Positions 17,409-26,242 of a stretch of 64,000 bases of DNA are shown here, in pieces. The notes beneath the pieces are model-generated. The model had not been told where the DNA came from and made no database searches. It saw nothing but the letters and a program-made list of their open reading frames with translations. Each line of letters starts with the position of its first letter. Position 1 is the first letter of the stretch. The DNA lies in the NCBI RefSeq assembly GCF_002153375.1, contig NZ_MTBQ01000003.1:620001-684000 (forward strand), in the 5' to 3' direction. Made by a program: the position numbers and the translations under genes. Source of the stretch: Oceanobacillus rekensis. Lineage in GTDB: Bacteria > Bacillota > Bacilli > Bacillales > Amphibacillaceae.

Positions 17409-17924
17409 TTATAGTAATCGTTGGTCAATCTGATTTTGTCTAAATTCTTTTAGTGATGGTTCCGTTCCAAAAGGTATAAGTTCCTTCAGTTTGTCTGTGT
17501 TATACTCCGCATTATTTTGTCTTCCCAATGTCTTATATCTTATTTCGAATTCTTCTTGGAATTCATGCATCTTTGTTTCCGAAGATGCCTGTTTCATCCC
17601 GAATATCCATGTTTCAAAGTCGTTCATTCCTCTATCAATAATACCGGATAGATCTTCCAATGATTGAGTCAGCTCCACCAAACAATCCAGTCCATTGTTT
17701 AAAACAATTCCTTTTTTCTTAGCTTTATCAACAGAGTGTTCAAGCCTGTAAAAATTCTCATTGTAATGAAATTCAACAAAGCAACTCGTACGATCCCAAT
17801 TGAAATTGTAATCATCAACCTTTAAACCTTTCATGACACGAGTAAGTTTTTTTTCATACATGCCTTGCTCATGATTTGGTAGCCAATTTTGTAATTTTCT
17901 TATAATAAGATTCTTCTTAAGCAT
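17409..17924 (-). CDS. hypothetical soluble protein
   Basis: 171 residues from ATG 17924, with AGGAAGGTG 7 nt upstream; GTG at 17933 overlaps that ribosome binding site. No signal peptide or membrane segment. It is charged, with features such as YNFNWDRTSCFVEFHYNENFYRLEHSVDKAKKKG that look like a mixed beta-alpha domain, and a C-terminal helical part ending SLKEFRQNQIDQRLL. I do not recognise the family. Neighbours give no clue; it is followed by a decayed region. Confidence 0.6.
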   Translation of the reverse strand: MLKKNLIIRKLQNWLPNHEQGMYEKKLTRVMKGLKVDDYNFNWDRTSCFVEFHYNENFYRLEHSVDKAKKKGIVLNNGLDCLVELTQSLEDLSGIIDRGMNDFETWIFGMKQASSETKMHEFQEEFEIRYKTLGRQNNAEYNTDKLKELIPFGTEPSLKEFRQNQIDQRLL

Positions 17925-18063
17925 ATCGTTCACCTTCCTAATTTAAATTCGGCTAGTGTTGCGAGACAATGACCTTATACTAATCATTTCTACAAAGTGA
18001 ACGAAATTCCTTTATTAATCGTATTACATTTATCGACTATTTTTTCAATATCATTAAAAATAT

Positions 18064-18097
18064 AAAAAAGAGCATTACCCTTGTTCCGGTAATGCAT
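18064..18097 (-). terminator. terminator downstream of the MOSC gene and remnant
   Basis: GCATTACC / GGTAATGC stem, 8-nt loop, then CTCTTTTTTATA on the minus strand. It is the first terminator after the MOSC gene and the oxidoreductase fragment. Confidence 0.75.
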
Positions 18098-18198
18098 CCT
18101 TTCGTTGAAGAAGATTTCTACATTGTATTCTCTAATAAAAAATGGTTGCAACAGCGACCATTTTTGATTCACTTATTGTCAATAAAAATAATAAAAAA

Positions 18199-18415
18199 TT
18201 ATAAATGGGTCTGCTCTCCGATAATATCGCCTAAGCGGCTCAATCCTTTTTCTGACGTAAGAATTATCTCATCAAATAACTGGAATATCGTTAATAAGGC
18301 CAATTCTTTCAGATCTTCGTAGGTTGCTCCTTCCTGTTCACGTTCGATAATATCAAATGCAAAGTCAGTTTTAAGGACTCTACCCGGTGCACCTAATGTT
18401 CTCTTAGATAAATTA
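18199..18415 (-). pseudogene. C-terminal fragment of a nitronate-monooxygenase-like flavoprotein
   Basis: A frame without start codon reads LSKRTLGAPGRVLKTDFAFD, then IIEREQEGATYEDLKELALL and ends ...LSRLGDIIGEQTHL. The GAPGRVLKTDFA wording resembles the C-terminal region of FabK/nitronate monooxygenase-like proteins. In this frame a stop codon stands immediately upstream, inside the end of the MOSC gene, so everything N-terminal is lost. Family assignment is tentative; that it is a fragment is well supported. Confidence 0.5.
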
Positions 18416-19003
18416 TTATAGGGCGGTAAGTTTATTTAGCCTGTTTACCAGAGGTTCTTTCCACTCATCAGCCAATTCTTCAACAACTAATAATCTTTTT
18501 ATTCCTTCAATATCTTTTTGTTTATGAAAATAAATCTCATTTCCATAAAGAATCGATACTTTTTTAGGGTGCGATTCCAACAATGTAATTTTAGAATCTT
18601 TTCGTACAATACCTTCTTCTAAAACACGACATAAATAACCAGTAAAACCTGTTTGTACCATCCTTTTTAGAAGAGTAGGATGATTCGTTCGCTTTGTAAT
18701 TGTACTACACGGAATTCTACCTTGAGTAACCTGTATAATAGCTTCTCCAAGTTGAAAAATATCTCCAACACAAACATCTTTTTCCAACATATTCGTTACT
18801 GTTAAATTTTCACCGAAAGTTGAGGGTGGTAGAGGGTTACCAAGTTCTTTTTCCCACAGAAAATAATGTTCATACGGGTAAACACATACAGCACGATCTA
18901 GACTCCCGTGATTCTTTAAGTCTCCAACCCCATTTCCATACATAATTTTTTTCGGTAACCCTATTGAAAAATTTTTTAATTCTATTGCTTTACTATTTAT
19001 CAT
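18416..19003 (-). CDS. MOSC-domain protein
   Basis: 195 residues from ATG 19003 (a GTG at 19018 is alternative). MOSC sulfurase features are present: GVGDLKNHGSLDRAVCVYPYEHYFLWEKELG, GENLTVTNM, the conserved Cys block QVTQGRIPCSTI at about residue 95, and GFTGYLCRVLEEG. It is like the stand-alone YiiM/YuaD group, thought to handle sulfur or molybdenum-cofactor-related chemistry in the cytoplasm. The ribosome binding site is weak. Its stop abuts the oxidoreductase fragment, a sign of past deletion there. Confidence 0.8.
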   Translation of the reverse strand: MINSKAIELKNFSIGLPKKIMYGNGVGDLKNHGSLDRAVCVYPYEHYFLWEKELGNPLPPSTFGENLTVTNMLEKDVCVGDIFQLGEAIIQVTQGRIPCSTITKRTNHPTLLKRMVQTGFTGYLCRVLEEGIVRKDSKITLLESHPKKVSILYGNEIYFHKQKDIEGIKRLLVVEELADEWKEPLVNRLNKLTAL

Positions 19004-19084
19004 TGTAATACTACCCACTTTTTCTTATTATCTTTAAAAAACCGCATTGATGATCTCGTTGTTATATTAAACTGCCAGTTACTA

Positions 19085-19117
19085 AAAAGATCCCCGCTAC
19101 TTATCGTAGTAACGGGT
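19085..19117 (-). terminator. terminator-like hairpin of the CTGCC/GCACC intergenic family
   Basis: On the minus strand, CCCGTTACT / AGTAGCGGG stem followed by GATCTTTTTAG and then AACTGGCAGTTTAA. The same wording in decayed form recurs in many spacers of this window. Confidence 0.5.
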
Positions 19118-19137
19118 GCTTAGTTGAAGAAGAGTTA

Positions 19138-20171
19138 TTAGCTAACTATTTGGGTTATAATATATTCTGCATCAAATCCTACACTTTGTAGTAAGGCTGA
19201 GCCACGTCGATACTGCCAGGGTAAACCAATGAAATACAATCCCTTAATAGTTGAGATACCTCGATTATGTACAACTTTTCCTTCCTCAGTTATAGCGTCA
19301 TTTATCTTTAGCCAAGAAAAGTCTGTTTTAAAACCCGTAGCCCATATGATATTGCTAACTTCTAGAGTTGATGTATCCTCAAAAGTTACCTTGTTTTGTT
19401 CGCAACCAGTTACTCTTTTTTTTATGATTACTTCTTTATTTTTAATTGCATTTTTTAATTCAATTCGAATATGGGATCCCCCTTCTGTTGAAGCAATTTT
19501 CCTATTAGCGAAGTATGGTTTACCTTTAAAATACCTAATTTGTCAAACCACGAAAAGATGCTTTTTCTTCCTACGGTCAAAGGTAAGTATTTTAAATTCC
19601 TGCTACAAGCTAAATATGTTTGCCTTTGTTTAGATAATTCGGCGGCAATTTGAGCACCACTATTGCCGCCGCCTATTACAAGAACATTTCCATCTATCAA
19701 CTGGCCAGGATTCTTATACTGAGAGGAGTGAAGTTGTTTAACGTTATGTGGTAACCCCCTTGAGAATGGAGGAATGCTTGGGGTTTGAAAAGGTCCAGTT
19801 GCGATAACAACATTTTTTGCTTGGTATTCTCCTTTTTTAGTTTTTATTAAGAAATTACCGTTTATCCTGGAGACATTTATAACTTCTGTATTAAATTGAA
19901 TAGGAATTTTAAATTGATCTGCATATTTTTTTAGATAAGAAACAATCTCATCTTTGGTTGGAAAGCCTTGTTTTTCTCCTTCAATAGGCATCCCAGGTAA
20001 AGAGCTATAAATTCGAGGTGTAAATAAAATTAAAGAGTCGTATCTCTCTTTCCAACTTTCTCCTACCTCATTGCCTTTATCAATAAGGATAAATTTTTGC
20101 TTGGACTGATTTAAATAATAACCTGCTGAAAGACCTGCTTGTCCAGCTCCTATCACAATTGTATCGTACAT
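19138..20171 (-). pseudogene. flavin-containing monooxygenase (CzcO-like), frameshifted
   Basis: Start at 20171 with the FAD-binding GAGQAGLSAGYYL at the N-terminus and an NADPH-binding GGGNSGAQIAAEL near residue 170. The first frame stops at 19455, but the correct C-terminus (SHIRIELKNAIKNK..., IIWATGFKTDFSWL, GLYFIGLPWQYRRGSALLQ) continues in another frame to 19138. The shift maps to the run of five C at 19478-19482; one more base there would restore a protein of about 344 residues. Either an inactivating mutation or a homopolymer sequencing error. Confidence 0.85.
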
Positions 20172-20254
20172 TTTTAAATCCCTCCCTACTTTTTTCTTAA
20201 ACTAATCTTCCTAGTTAGCGAAAAAGCGACTGCCCCTTGTTCAGCCCGCAGCAG

Positions 20255-20689
20255 TTAGTTCAACTTCTCCAAAATTAAATAATCTTTTGTTTTAGATATT
20301 GGTATACTGTATTCGTTAGCGAAACCAATCAAATCGTTATAAATTTTTTCTGGATAAAAATTAGAAATTCGAAAATTAAAGCCATTGTTGTTTTTCACGA
20401 TTACACATTTCTTTCCCCATCCAATACGTTTAAATTTCATACTATCAATTTGTTTATGGTCAACCTCTTTATTGTAAACTGCAAATATAAATATAAGGAT
20501 TTGAAAAGTCATGGAACCTTCTGCCATCTTAAACTTAAAATTGACAAAGATTGATGCAAGGATAAATATTGAAAAAGGTATTAAAAAATAATACATTGTA
20601 GGATAATCTGTATTAGTAAACATTGCCCATACAGCCCATATAAAGATAAGAAGCTGAACAACTCTTTGTGTTTTTGCACTGTAAGTCAA
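20255..20689 (-). CDS. hypothetical protein with two or three membrane segments
   Basis: 144 residues. The N-terminal half is hydrophobic (LLIFIWAVWAMF, YYFLIPFSIFILASIFVNF) and the second half soluble with FKRIGWGKKCVIVKNNNGFNF and YNDLIGFANEYSIP, a pattern seen in small bacterial proteins with a PH-like domain behind membrane helices. I cannot name the family. The start ATG has GGGGTGGAG upstream. It lies between two broken genes. Confidence 0.6.
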   Translation of the reverse strand: MTYSAKTQRVVQLLIFIWAVWAMFTNTDYPTMYYFLIPFSIFILASIFVNFKFKMAEGSMTFQILIFIFAVYNKEVDHKQIDSMKFKRIGWGKKCVIVKNNNGFNFRISNFYPEKIYNDLIGFANEYSIPISKTKDYLILEKLN

Positions 20690-20938
20690 TTCTCCACCCC
20701 CTACCTAACAGTAAAAAATCCTATTTAAGTAACCTGTCCGATAGCTCAATACCTTTTTTTATTTAATATAACATAATATTCCTGATATAAATTTGAAAAA
20801 GAAAAGACAATCAGACTTTAATTGCCTTGTTCGACTCTTGCACCACTTTGTTCAACAAGGTACACAGTTTTATTACTTTTTTGACTCCCAAGTGGATACT
20901 AAAAAAAGAGCCATATTTTTTTCATGAATATAACCCCT

Positions 20939-21632
20939 TTAATTTTTGTATTGTTCTCTTTCAATTTTTTCTTCCAATTCTCCTGTTATTGCATTGTACA
21001 TCAAGTAAATCATGCTTTTCTTTGTCTCATCCCAACCAATAACCATCACAAGCGGAAAGTTTTTTTTCGGGTCTTTCGTGAAACCAAAATTATAACCTTT
21101 AGCAAAAGTGTCTCCTGGATATATCTTGGTGATTTTTTGACTCTTTTTTAGTAATTTAGGTGTATCATACTTAAATTCTTTAACATTAGAGATAAAGTAA
21201 TTCTCAGGCATACTATCTAATTCATTAGGCAAATGTGTTTCTCCCCATACTTTTCCATCCCGGATAGTTACTACATACCAATCTGTCTTATTTGGTATAC
21301 CAAATTGGATGTTCCAATGTTTCCTTCTACCTTCCATTCCTGTTTGCGTTTCATCTCTATCAACGCTACTCCCGTTATATAACATCGCTTCTTTATTCCA
21401 CTTTAGTGCTTCTTTTTGTGCAAGTCTCAATCGCCTCTTTTAATGTTAAGCTCATTTCTGTGTCAGAGGAAGAAGTAGCCCTGAGTGCATTTAATAGTTC
21501 ATCTTTATCTTTAATAGATGTTTCCTCTAAGTGATTTATTTTCGGACATTCTGCATCTGGTTGTGCATAATTATGGCTTGGTAAAAAGGTAATAAAAGTG
21601 ATTAGAATTGCTATTACACTTAAATATTTCAT
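20939..21632 (-). pseudogene. secreted protein of unknown function, frameshifted
   Basis: ATG 21632 has AGAGGTGA upstream and encodes a signal peptide (KYLSVIAILITFITFLPSHNYA). The first frame breaks near 21429, where ...MSLTLKEAI would continue as RLAQKEALKWNKEAMLYNG in the next frame and run to 20939 with ITKIYPGDTFAKGYNFGF and VMVIGWDETKKSMIYLMYNA. One extra base around 21425-21432 explains it. Intact, the protein would have about 230 residues and be exported. I do not recognise the family. Confidence 0.7.
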
Positions 21633-21751
21633 AAACTTCACCTCTGTACTAATATCCCAACACACTCTATCCTTATTCCACAACCTGCCAAATAGCTAAC
21701 TGGTGCTTCCCTTTAAGCACCAGTTAAAACAATAAGACTTTAGTAATCTTA

Positions 21752-21958
21752 TTAGTGAGATTTCGATTTCAATTTAATAATAATTTCACTAATAAACCCC
21801 ACTAATATCCCAACAGCGATTGGTGTTAGAGAAATCTCAAAATATGGTAATGAAATATCAAATACAAGAAAATCTATATCGGCAATATTGCCTATCAAAT
21901 AAAGCAAAATTATCGTTCCAAGTGAGGCAATTAACGGAATTCAAAACGGTTTTTTCAC
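21752..21958 (-). pseudogene. small two-span membrane protein with in-frame TGA
   Basis: GTG 21958 follows a perfect AAGGAGGG ribosome binding site. The frame reads KKPF, then TGA (21941-21943), then IPLIASLGTIILLYLIG..., ISLTPIAVGILVGFISEIIIKLK and stops at 21752. A Trp codon TGG at the TGA would give an intact 68-residue membrane protein. No second start with a ribosome binding site exists downstream, so the gene appears dead. Confidence 0.65.
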
Positions 21959-22129
21959 AAACTCCCTCCTTTTATATTCAATATACTATTTAAAAAATTT
22001 ACGTTTCAGATAATCATTATGTTTCATCTTTAATTAAATTAAACTGCCCGTTATTTTAAGTACATAATTTCACAAAGTTATCTCACCATATATTAGTAAA
22101 ATTTAAAAAACTCAGCGATATCCTTGTCA

Positions 22130-22250
22130 TTTTAATAATAAAAGCCGTCTAAATTTAAATTTAGACGGCTTTTATTTGCCATTTTATCAGTCAATTTTAA
22201 TGTCATTTGAGTAGTATCTTTGAAAGTGCACCTCAAAACGGAACCCTTTA
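22130..22250. repeat. dispersed hairpin-plus-tail element, copy 1
   Basis: TAATAATAAAAGCCGTCTAAATTT / AAATTTAGACGGCTTTTA forms a strong hairpin, followed about 80 bp later by the tail GTGCACCTCAAAACGGAACC. The hairpin serves as a terminator for the MFS gene ending at 22271. Copies stand near 47105 and 58970, and a variant near 41451. Confidence 0.8.
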
Positions 22251-22270
22251 CTTTATGTTGATCTGCTTTT

Positions 22271-23626
22271 TTAACTATAATTCTTTCTTCTCTCATACAC
22301 CGTAACATAGAGCATGCCTGGAACCAACACAACAGCAACAACCACTAATACAATCGCCATTGTACTCATATTTCCTACGTTCATTCCTGACGCAAACGCA
22401 ACGCCATAAATACTCGAAGCCAATATATTTCCAATAAATCTCGATGTCATAAGCAGTCCAGACGCAATTCCACTTTCCGCGGGCTCAATAAATCTATACA
22501 ACAGATTTTGCAGTCCAATATTCTGTATCCCATTACTAATCCCCGTAACCGCAAGCACGACACCAATCCAGACTAAAGGTGAATTATCCTTAACAGTAAA
22601 TAACAAGACTACACCCACTAATCCGATTAGAACACTGGTTAGTAACGGAATTCGAAATCCTGCCCGCTCCATCCATCTAGTGGCGATAGGTGTCAGGATC
22701 ATTGCAAAAATAGAAAGCGAAAGCATCACGATTCCCGCTTGTTGAGAGCTTGCACCTAACACAATTTGAATAAATGTTGGGAAGCTTAACAGTACTGCAA
22801 AGAATATTACGGTTGATAAAATGTACTGAACAAAGATAACTGCCACATTCAAGTTTTTCCGGAAGAAATTCACATTGATAAACGGTTCATCTCTTCTTTT
22901 CTCATACATATAGAAAACAATCGTTAGTACAATCGCAAGAATCAATGTTCCAATTTGAACACGTTGCTCGAGTCCAAGTAAAAAGATCATCCAACACGTA
23001 ATAAATAAACTAAATAACAAAATTCCAAATCCATCTAACTTATAGGATAGCCCCGTGTTTTTCTTATCTTTCGGGATAAACATCAACGTTAATCCAATTC
23101 CAATTGCTAGTATCGGCAAATTCACATAAAAAAGAATTGGCCAGCCCCCGAATTGAATGAGCATACCTCCAATCGTTGGCCCAAATGCCGCAGACGTTGT
23201 TGCAAAAACAGCTAATGTTCCAATCACCCGGTTTTGATTATGCTGGATTGTATTACGAATAATCCCAACACCAGCTGGAAAGAGTGCCGAGGTACCAATT
23301 GCTTGAATCCCACGTATCGCAAGTAACACAGGCAAATTCGGAGATAATGGTGCCAAAATGGATGACACCACCACTAGCCCAAGACCAATTAAGAAGATCA
23401 ATTTCCTTCCATAAATATCACTCAATTTCCCAATTAACGGTGTAAAGATGGCACTAATAATAAAATAAGAAGCAATTAACCATGAAATACCTGCCGAACT
23501 CAAGTCAAAATCCTTTTGAATTGCTGGTAATGCTACTGTAATCATCGTTGTATTTAACGGGTTAAGGATTACGCCCAATGATACAGCTAGTATAATCATT
23601 TTTTCATTTTTCTTCCTCAAAGTCAT
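22271..23626 (-). CDS. MFS efflux transporter, DHA2 type
   Basis: 451 residues, about 14 hydrophobic segments. LNTTMITVALPAIQKDF, then GISWLIASYFIISAIFTPLIGKLSDIYGRKLIF gives the MFS A motif, and GPTIGGMLIQFGGWPILFYVNLP gives the drug-antiporter motif C. It belongs to the same broad class as the pump at 6628 but is only distantly similar to it. It should export drugs or metabolites by proton antiport. Alone in its unit; the regulator is not evident. Confidence 0.85.
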   Translation of the reverse strand: MTLRKKNEKMIILAVSLGVILNPLNTTMITVALPAIQKDFDLSSAGISWLIASYFIISAIFTPLIGKLSDIYGRKLIFLIGLGLVVVSSILAPLSPNLPVLLAIRGIQAIGTSALFPAGVGIIRNTIQHNQNRVIGTLAVFATTSAAFGPTIGGMLIQFGGWPILFYVNLPILAIGIGLTLMFIPKDKKNTGLSYKLDGFGILLFSLFITCWMIFLLGLEQRVQIGTLILAIVLTIVFYMYEKRRDEPFINVNFFRKNLNVAVIFVQYILSTVIFFAVLLSFPTFIQIVLGASSQQAGIVMLSLSIFAMILTPIATRWMERAGFRIPLLTSVLIGLVGVVLLFTVKDNSPLVWIGVVLAVTGISNGIQNIGLQNLLYRFIEPAESGIASGLLMTSRFIGNILASSIYGVAFASGMNVGNMSTMAIVLVVVAVVLVPGMLYVTVYERRKNYS

Positions 23627-23910
23627 TCCGAGTCTCCTCTATGATGGTACTATTCCTTAATTTTAGCACAACGACATCATGAGTAGACAATATTAATCCT
23701 GTCTCCCTTATCCATAAAACAGGAAAAGGGGCAGTAGATTGGTTTCTTGTCCTGCCTGCCTCCCTCTGCCCCGTGAAACTGATTATTCATACCATTTGTT
23801 TATTTAATGTCGTTCGCTTCAGTCGGTTTATATCTGCTCTGGTGATAAACCACAATCAGTGGAATATTCTGACTAAATCACGATTGACTGACGTTTCGCA
23901 CCATTTCATA

Positions 23911-24081
23911 TTAATTTTTATTATTCTCCTCCAACTCACTGACTCTAATTTTAAGCTCTGAAATCTGTTCTTTTAATTCATTAAATGGTTTTTTAATTCT
24001 TTGTGTTAAACCTCCAATAATACCAATTACAGCTATAATAACCACTAGAATAGCTACAACAAACATAATGATTAGTTCCAC
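23911..24081 (-). CDS. 56-residue membrane-anchored coiled-coil protein
   Basis: GTG 24081 is preceded by AAGGAGG with a good gap. Residues 2-24 form one hydrophobic helix (LIIMFVVAILVVIIAVIGII). Residues 28-52 are a heptad-patterned helix (RIKKPFNELKEQISELKI, then RVSELEEN). This is a tail-anchored or N-in coiled coil, similar in design to the protein at 3109. No homolog is known to me. Confidence 0.65.
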   Translation of the reverse strand: MELIIMFVVAILVVIIAVIGIIGGLTQRIKKPFNELKEQISELKIRVSELEENNKN

Positions 24082-24209
24082 AGTCGACCTCCTTATAATG
24101 CTACTGTATTTTGTTGATTGACTCCAATTTATAAAAAAGCATAATATTCAAATAAATCAATTGAAGAAAAAAGCGATCATTTTTATGACCACCCTATTTT
24201 ACTCTTGCA

Positions 24210-24539
24210 TCAGTAGCTCCATAAAAATGTTTGAATGGATACAAATAATGTAAATAAAAAGGCAACAATAAATAACCATCCATATGTTCTTCGCTCTCTT
24301 CTGAACTCATCTAGTCCCATTACAAACATCAATAAGCTTATGAAAAATGTCATAAATGGTTGGAACTCAAAATTTCCTGTAATTAGTCCATAAGCAGCAA
24401 ATATTAGAATGATGGCACTTAAAATAATTCTTGTTATTTTGAATCCAATTATTTCTTCATTTTGTTTATACTTTATATGTAATCCTTTATTAGATAAAAG
24501 AATAATAACAATCACAATTATTCCTATAAGCACCCACAC
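24210..24539 (-). CDS. DUF3953-like (YczI-type) membrane protein
   Basis: 109 residues. Membrane segments at about residues 2-16, 35-55, 62-78 and 87-107. The middle, ILSAIILIFAAYGLITGNFEFQPFM followed by LLMFVMGLDEFRRER, matches the DUF3953 wording of B. subtilis YczI. This copy has an extra N-terminal helix. Function unknown. It has GGAGG before the start. Confidence 0.7.
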   Translation of the reverse strand: MWVLIGIIVIVIILLSNKGLHIKYKQNEEIIGFKITRIILSAIILIFAAYGLITGNFEFQPFMTFFISLLMFVMGLDEFRRERRTYGWLFIVAFLFTLFVSIQTFLWSY

Positions 24540-24682
24540 TAAAATACCTCCTGCTTCTATTACCTCTTATTAAACTCTCTTGCCGGACAAATCAACAGTC
24601 TTTTATTTAACATTAACATAATATTCCTAACATTATTAGTATAAATCGATAAGAAAAATTAGAATCTTTCAATAAATGAAAG

Positions 24683-24706
24683 GACCCCCATTCAGGGAGT
24701 CCAATG
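24683..24706 (-). terminator. terminator of the gene at 24749-24952
   Basis: On the minus strand, GGACTCC / GGGGTCC with a short loop and then TTTCATTT, 45 bp after the stop codon. Confidence 0.65.
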
Positions 24707-24748
24707 CATGCCATAAAGCCTCTGTTAAAGGTTAAACTTTACTTCATT

Positions 24749-24952
24749 CTAATCTCTTGTTTTGGAGTCGCGTTTATCGTCATCGGTATCTCTCTCCATC
24801 TTGGTGTCCAACTCGTCACCAACAGCACCTGCAGCAGCACCAAATGGATCAAGAGCAGTAGCTATGTTATCTCCTGGAACAACACCTACGCCACTTCCTA
24901 CTGCCTTGAAAGCATTGTTATCGTCACGTTTGCGTTTGTTGTTATCAGCCAT
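24749..24952 (-). CDS. small hydrophilic protein with Ala/Gly core
   Basis: 67 residues with GGGAGTGA before the ATG. A very charged beginning (ADNNKRKRDDNNAF) and end (KMERDTDDDKRDSKTRD) flank a Gly/Ala/Val-rich centre (GSGVGVVPGDNIATALDPFG, then AAAGAVGDEL). I do not recognise it. The own ribosome binding site and terminator support a real gene. The composition would fit a small intrinsically disordered or stress-related protein; that is a guess. Confidence 0.6.
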   Translation of the reverse strand: MADNNKRKRDDNNAFKAVGSGVGVVPGDNIATALDPFGAAAGAVGDELDTKMERDTDDDKRDSKTRD

Positions 24953-25167
24953 CTATTTCACTCCCTCGTTTTTTATAGGGAAGTACTAAAGTTTCTGTAG
25001 CACTGTCCAGTAACCTATTTTGTCCAATAGTTACAAATTTACGAGGAAGAATTAATGAGCAGCATTTGTATTTTTTTCTTCCTTTCACTCTACTGCCACG
25101 TTATCTAAAGAGACGGTCGTATATTGACGATTTCCTTATTGTATTAAAGCATCCGTTAATTAAATAT

Positions 25168-25914
25168 TTACTCATCTGAAGTACCCAGTGTCATTCCACC
25201 GTCTACAACAATTTCTGTACCCGTACAATACGAGCTTTCATCTGAAGCAAGGAATGCTACAGCTCGCGCAATTTCAATTGGTTGTCCAATACGTCCTAAA
25301 GGGACTGAATCGTAATAAGCAGGAACCTGTTGGCCTTCAGTAGCCATTGTTGTTTCGACTCCACCTGGATGGACCATATTTACTCGAATGCCTTTTGGTC
25401 CTAATTCAATAGCTGCAGCTTTGGACATTGCAACCACAGATGCTTTTGTCGCAGCATAAACAGAGGATTGGCTAATTGGAGCAAATGCAGAAATCGATAC
25501 ATTGTTTATTATGGAGCCTTTTTGCTGCTTTTCCATTTGTGATATAACTGCTTGCATCCCCATAAAAACACCAAGTTGATTGATATTAATCAACTGTCGA
25601 TAATCATCTAGGGTTGTCTCCGTAAATGGTTTGCGTTTTAGAGCACCAGCATTATTCACTAACACATCAAGCTTACCGAATTTATTTATGACCTTATCAA
25701 CCGCTGATTTCCACTCTAATTCTTTTGTGACATCTAATTGAACTGGAATAGCCTGGTCTTCTCCAATCATCTTAGCCACTATTTTAGCCTCATCATAGTT
25801 TCGAGCACCAATGGCTACTATAGCCCCCAGTGTTGCAAGGTGCTGAGCAATAGCTTTTCCCTGTCCTCGATTAGCCCCAGTGACAAGAATGACATGGTTG
25901 TTTAAACTCGCCAT
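25168..25914 (-). CDS. SDR-family NAD(P)-dependent oxidoreductase
   Basis: 248 residues. Classical short-chain dehydrogenase: [16 protein letters not shown] cofactor loop near residue 12, NNAG at about 88, catalytic Ser in NNVSISA near 140 and YAATK near 155, and the C-terminal [11 protein letters not shown]. Close in pattern to glucose-1-dehydrogenase or 3-oxoacyl-ACP reductase-like enzymes; the substrate cannot be assigned. Its ribosome binding site AAGGAGTGAGGAT overlaps the stop of the broken small gene just upstream, so the two formed an operon. Confidence 0.85.
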   Translation of the reverse strand: MASLNNHVILVTGANRGQGKAIAQHLATLGAIVAIGARNYDEAKIVAKMIGEDQAIPVQLDVTKELEWKSAVDKVINKFGKLDVLVNNAGALKRKPFTETTLDDYRQLININQLGVFMGMQAVISQMEKQQKGSIINNVSISAFAPISQSSVYAATKASVVAMSKAAAIELGPKGIRVNMVHPGGVETTMATEGQQVPAYYDSVPLGRIGQPIEIARAVAFLASDESSYCTGTEIVVDGGMTLGTSDE

Positions 25915-25918
25915 ATCC

Positions 25919-26103
25919 TCACTCCTTTTTTAAATCATATAAAGCTCTATTTTCATCTAGGTTTGCACTTATTACCATCATCGATTTAAGAATTTCATTT
26001 ATTTCACTATCCATAAATCCATTAAACAATTGATTTATTTGTTCATCTAACTGGATATTAATTTTATCCAGTCGGTCCTCTCCCTAATAATGTCTTTATC
26101 CAT
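25919..26103 (-). pseudogene. small helical protein gene with a 2-bp frameshift
   Basis: ATG 26103 is preceded by AAAGGAG. The frame begins MDKDIIRE, and after GAGAG (near 26078-26082) the natural continuation DRLDKINIQLDEQINQLF, then FMDSEINEILKSMMV to a stop at 25919 lies in a different frame. Removing one AG from GGGAGAGGACC restores a 60-residue helical protein. The stop overlaps the ribosome binding site of the SDR gene. Family unknown; the helical pattern could suggest a small regulator. Confidence 0.6.
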
Positions 26104-26116
26104 TATTTCTCCTTTT

Positions 26117-26178
26117 GTTGACTAAGTCCATTTTTAACATTAACATAACTGCATACCTAAAACGTGGACTAAGTCAAC
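26117..26178. promoter_or_regulatory. 14-bp perfect inverted repeat in a divergent promoter region
   Basis: GTTGACTAAGTCCA (26117-26130) and TGGACTAAGTCAAC (26165-26178) are exact inverse copies 34 bp apart. They lie between the divergent small gene (25919-26103) and the GNAT gene (26243). They could be the two halves of an operator, a stem in RNA, or the ends of a tiny element. Confidence 0.6.
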
Positions 26179-26242
26179 GTTCTAAGGATACGATTTAAAT
26201 TTGGTTTTAATCTTATTGGGAATTAATTGAAGGAGATAGTAT

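Noticed and set aside
17990-18172. 60-residue minus-strand ORF
   Set aside because: It runs through the terminator hairpin at 18064-18097 and has no ribosome binding site.
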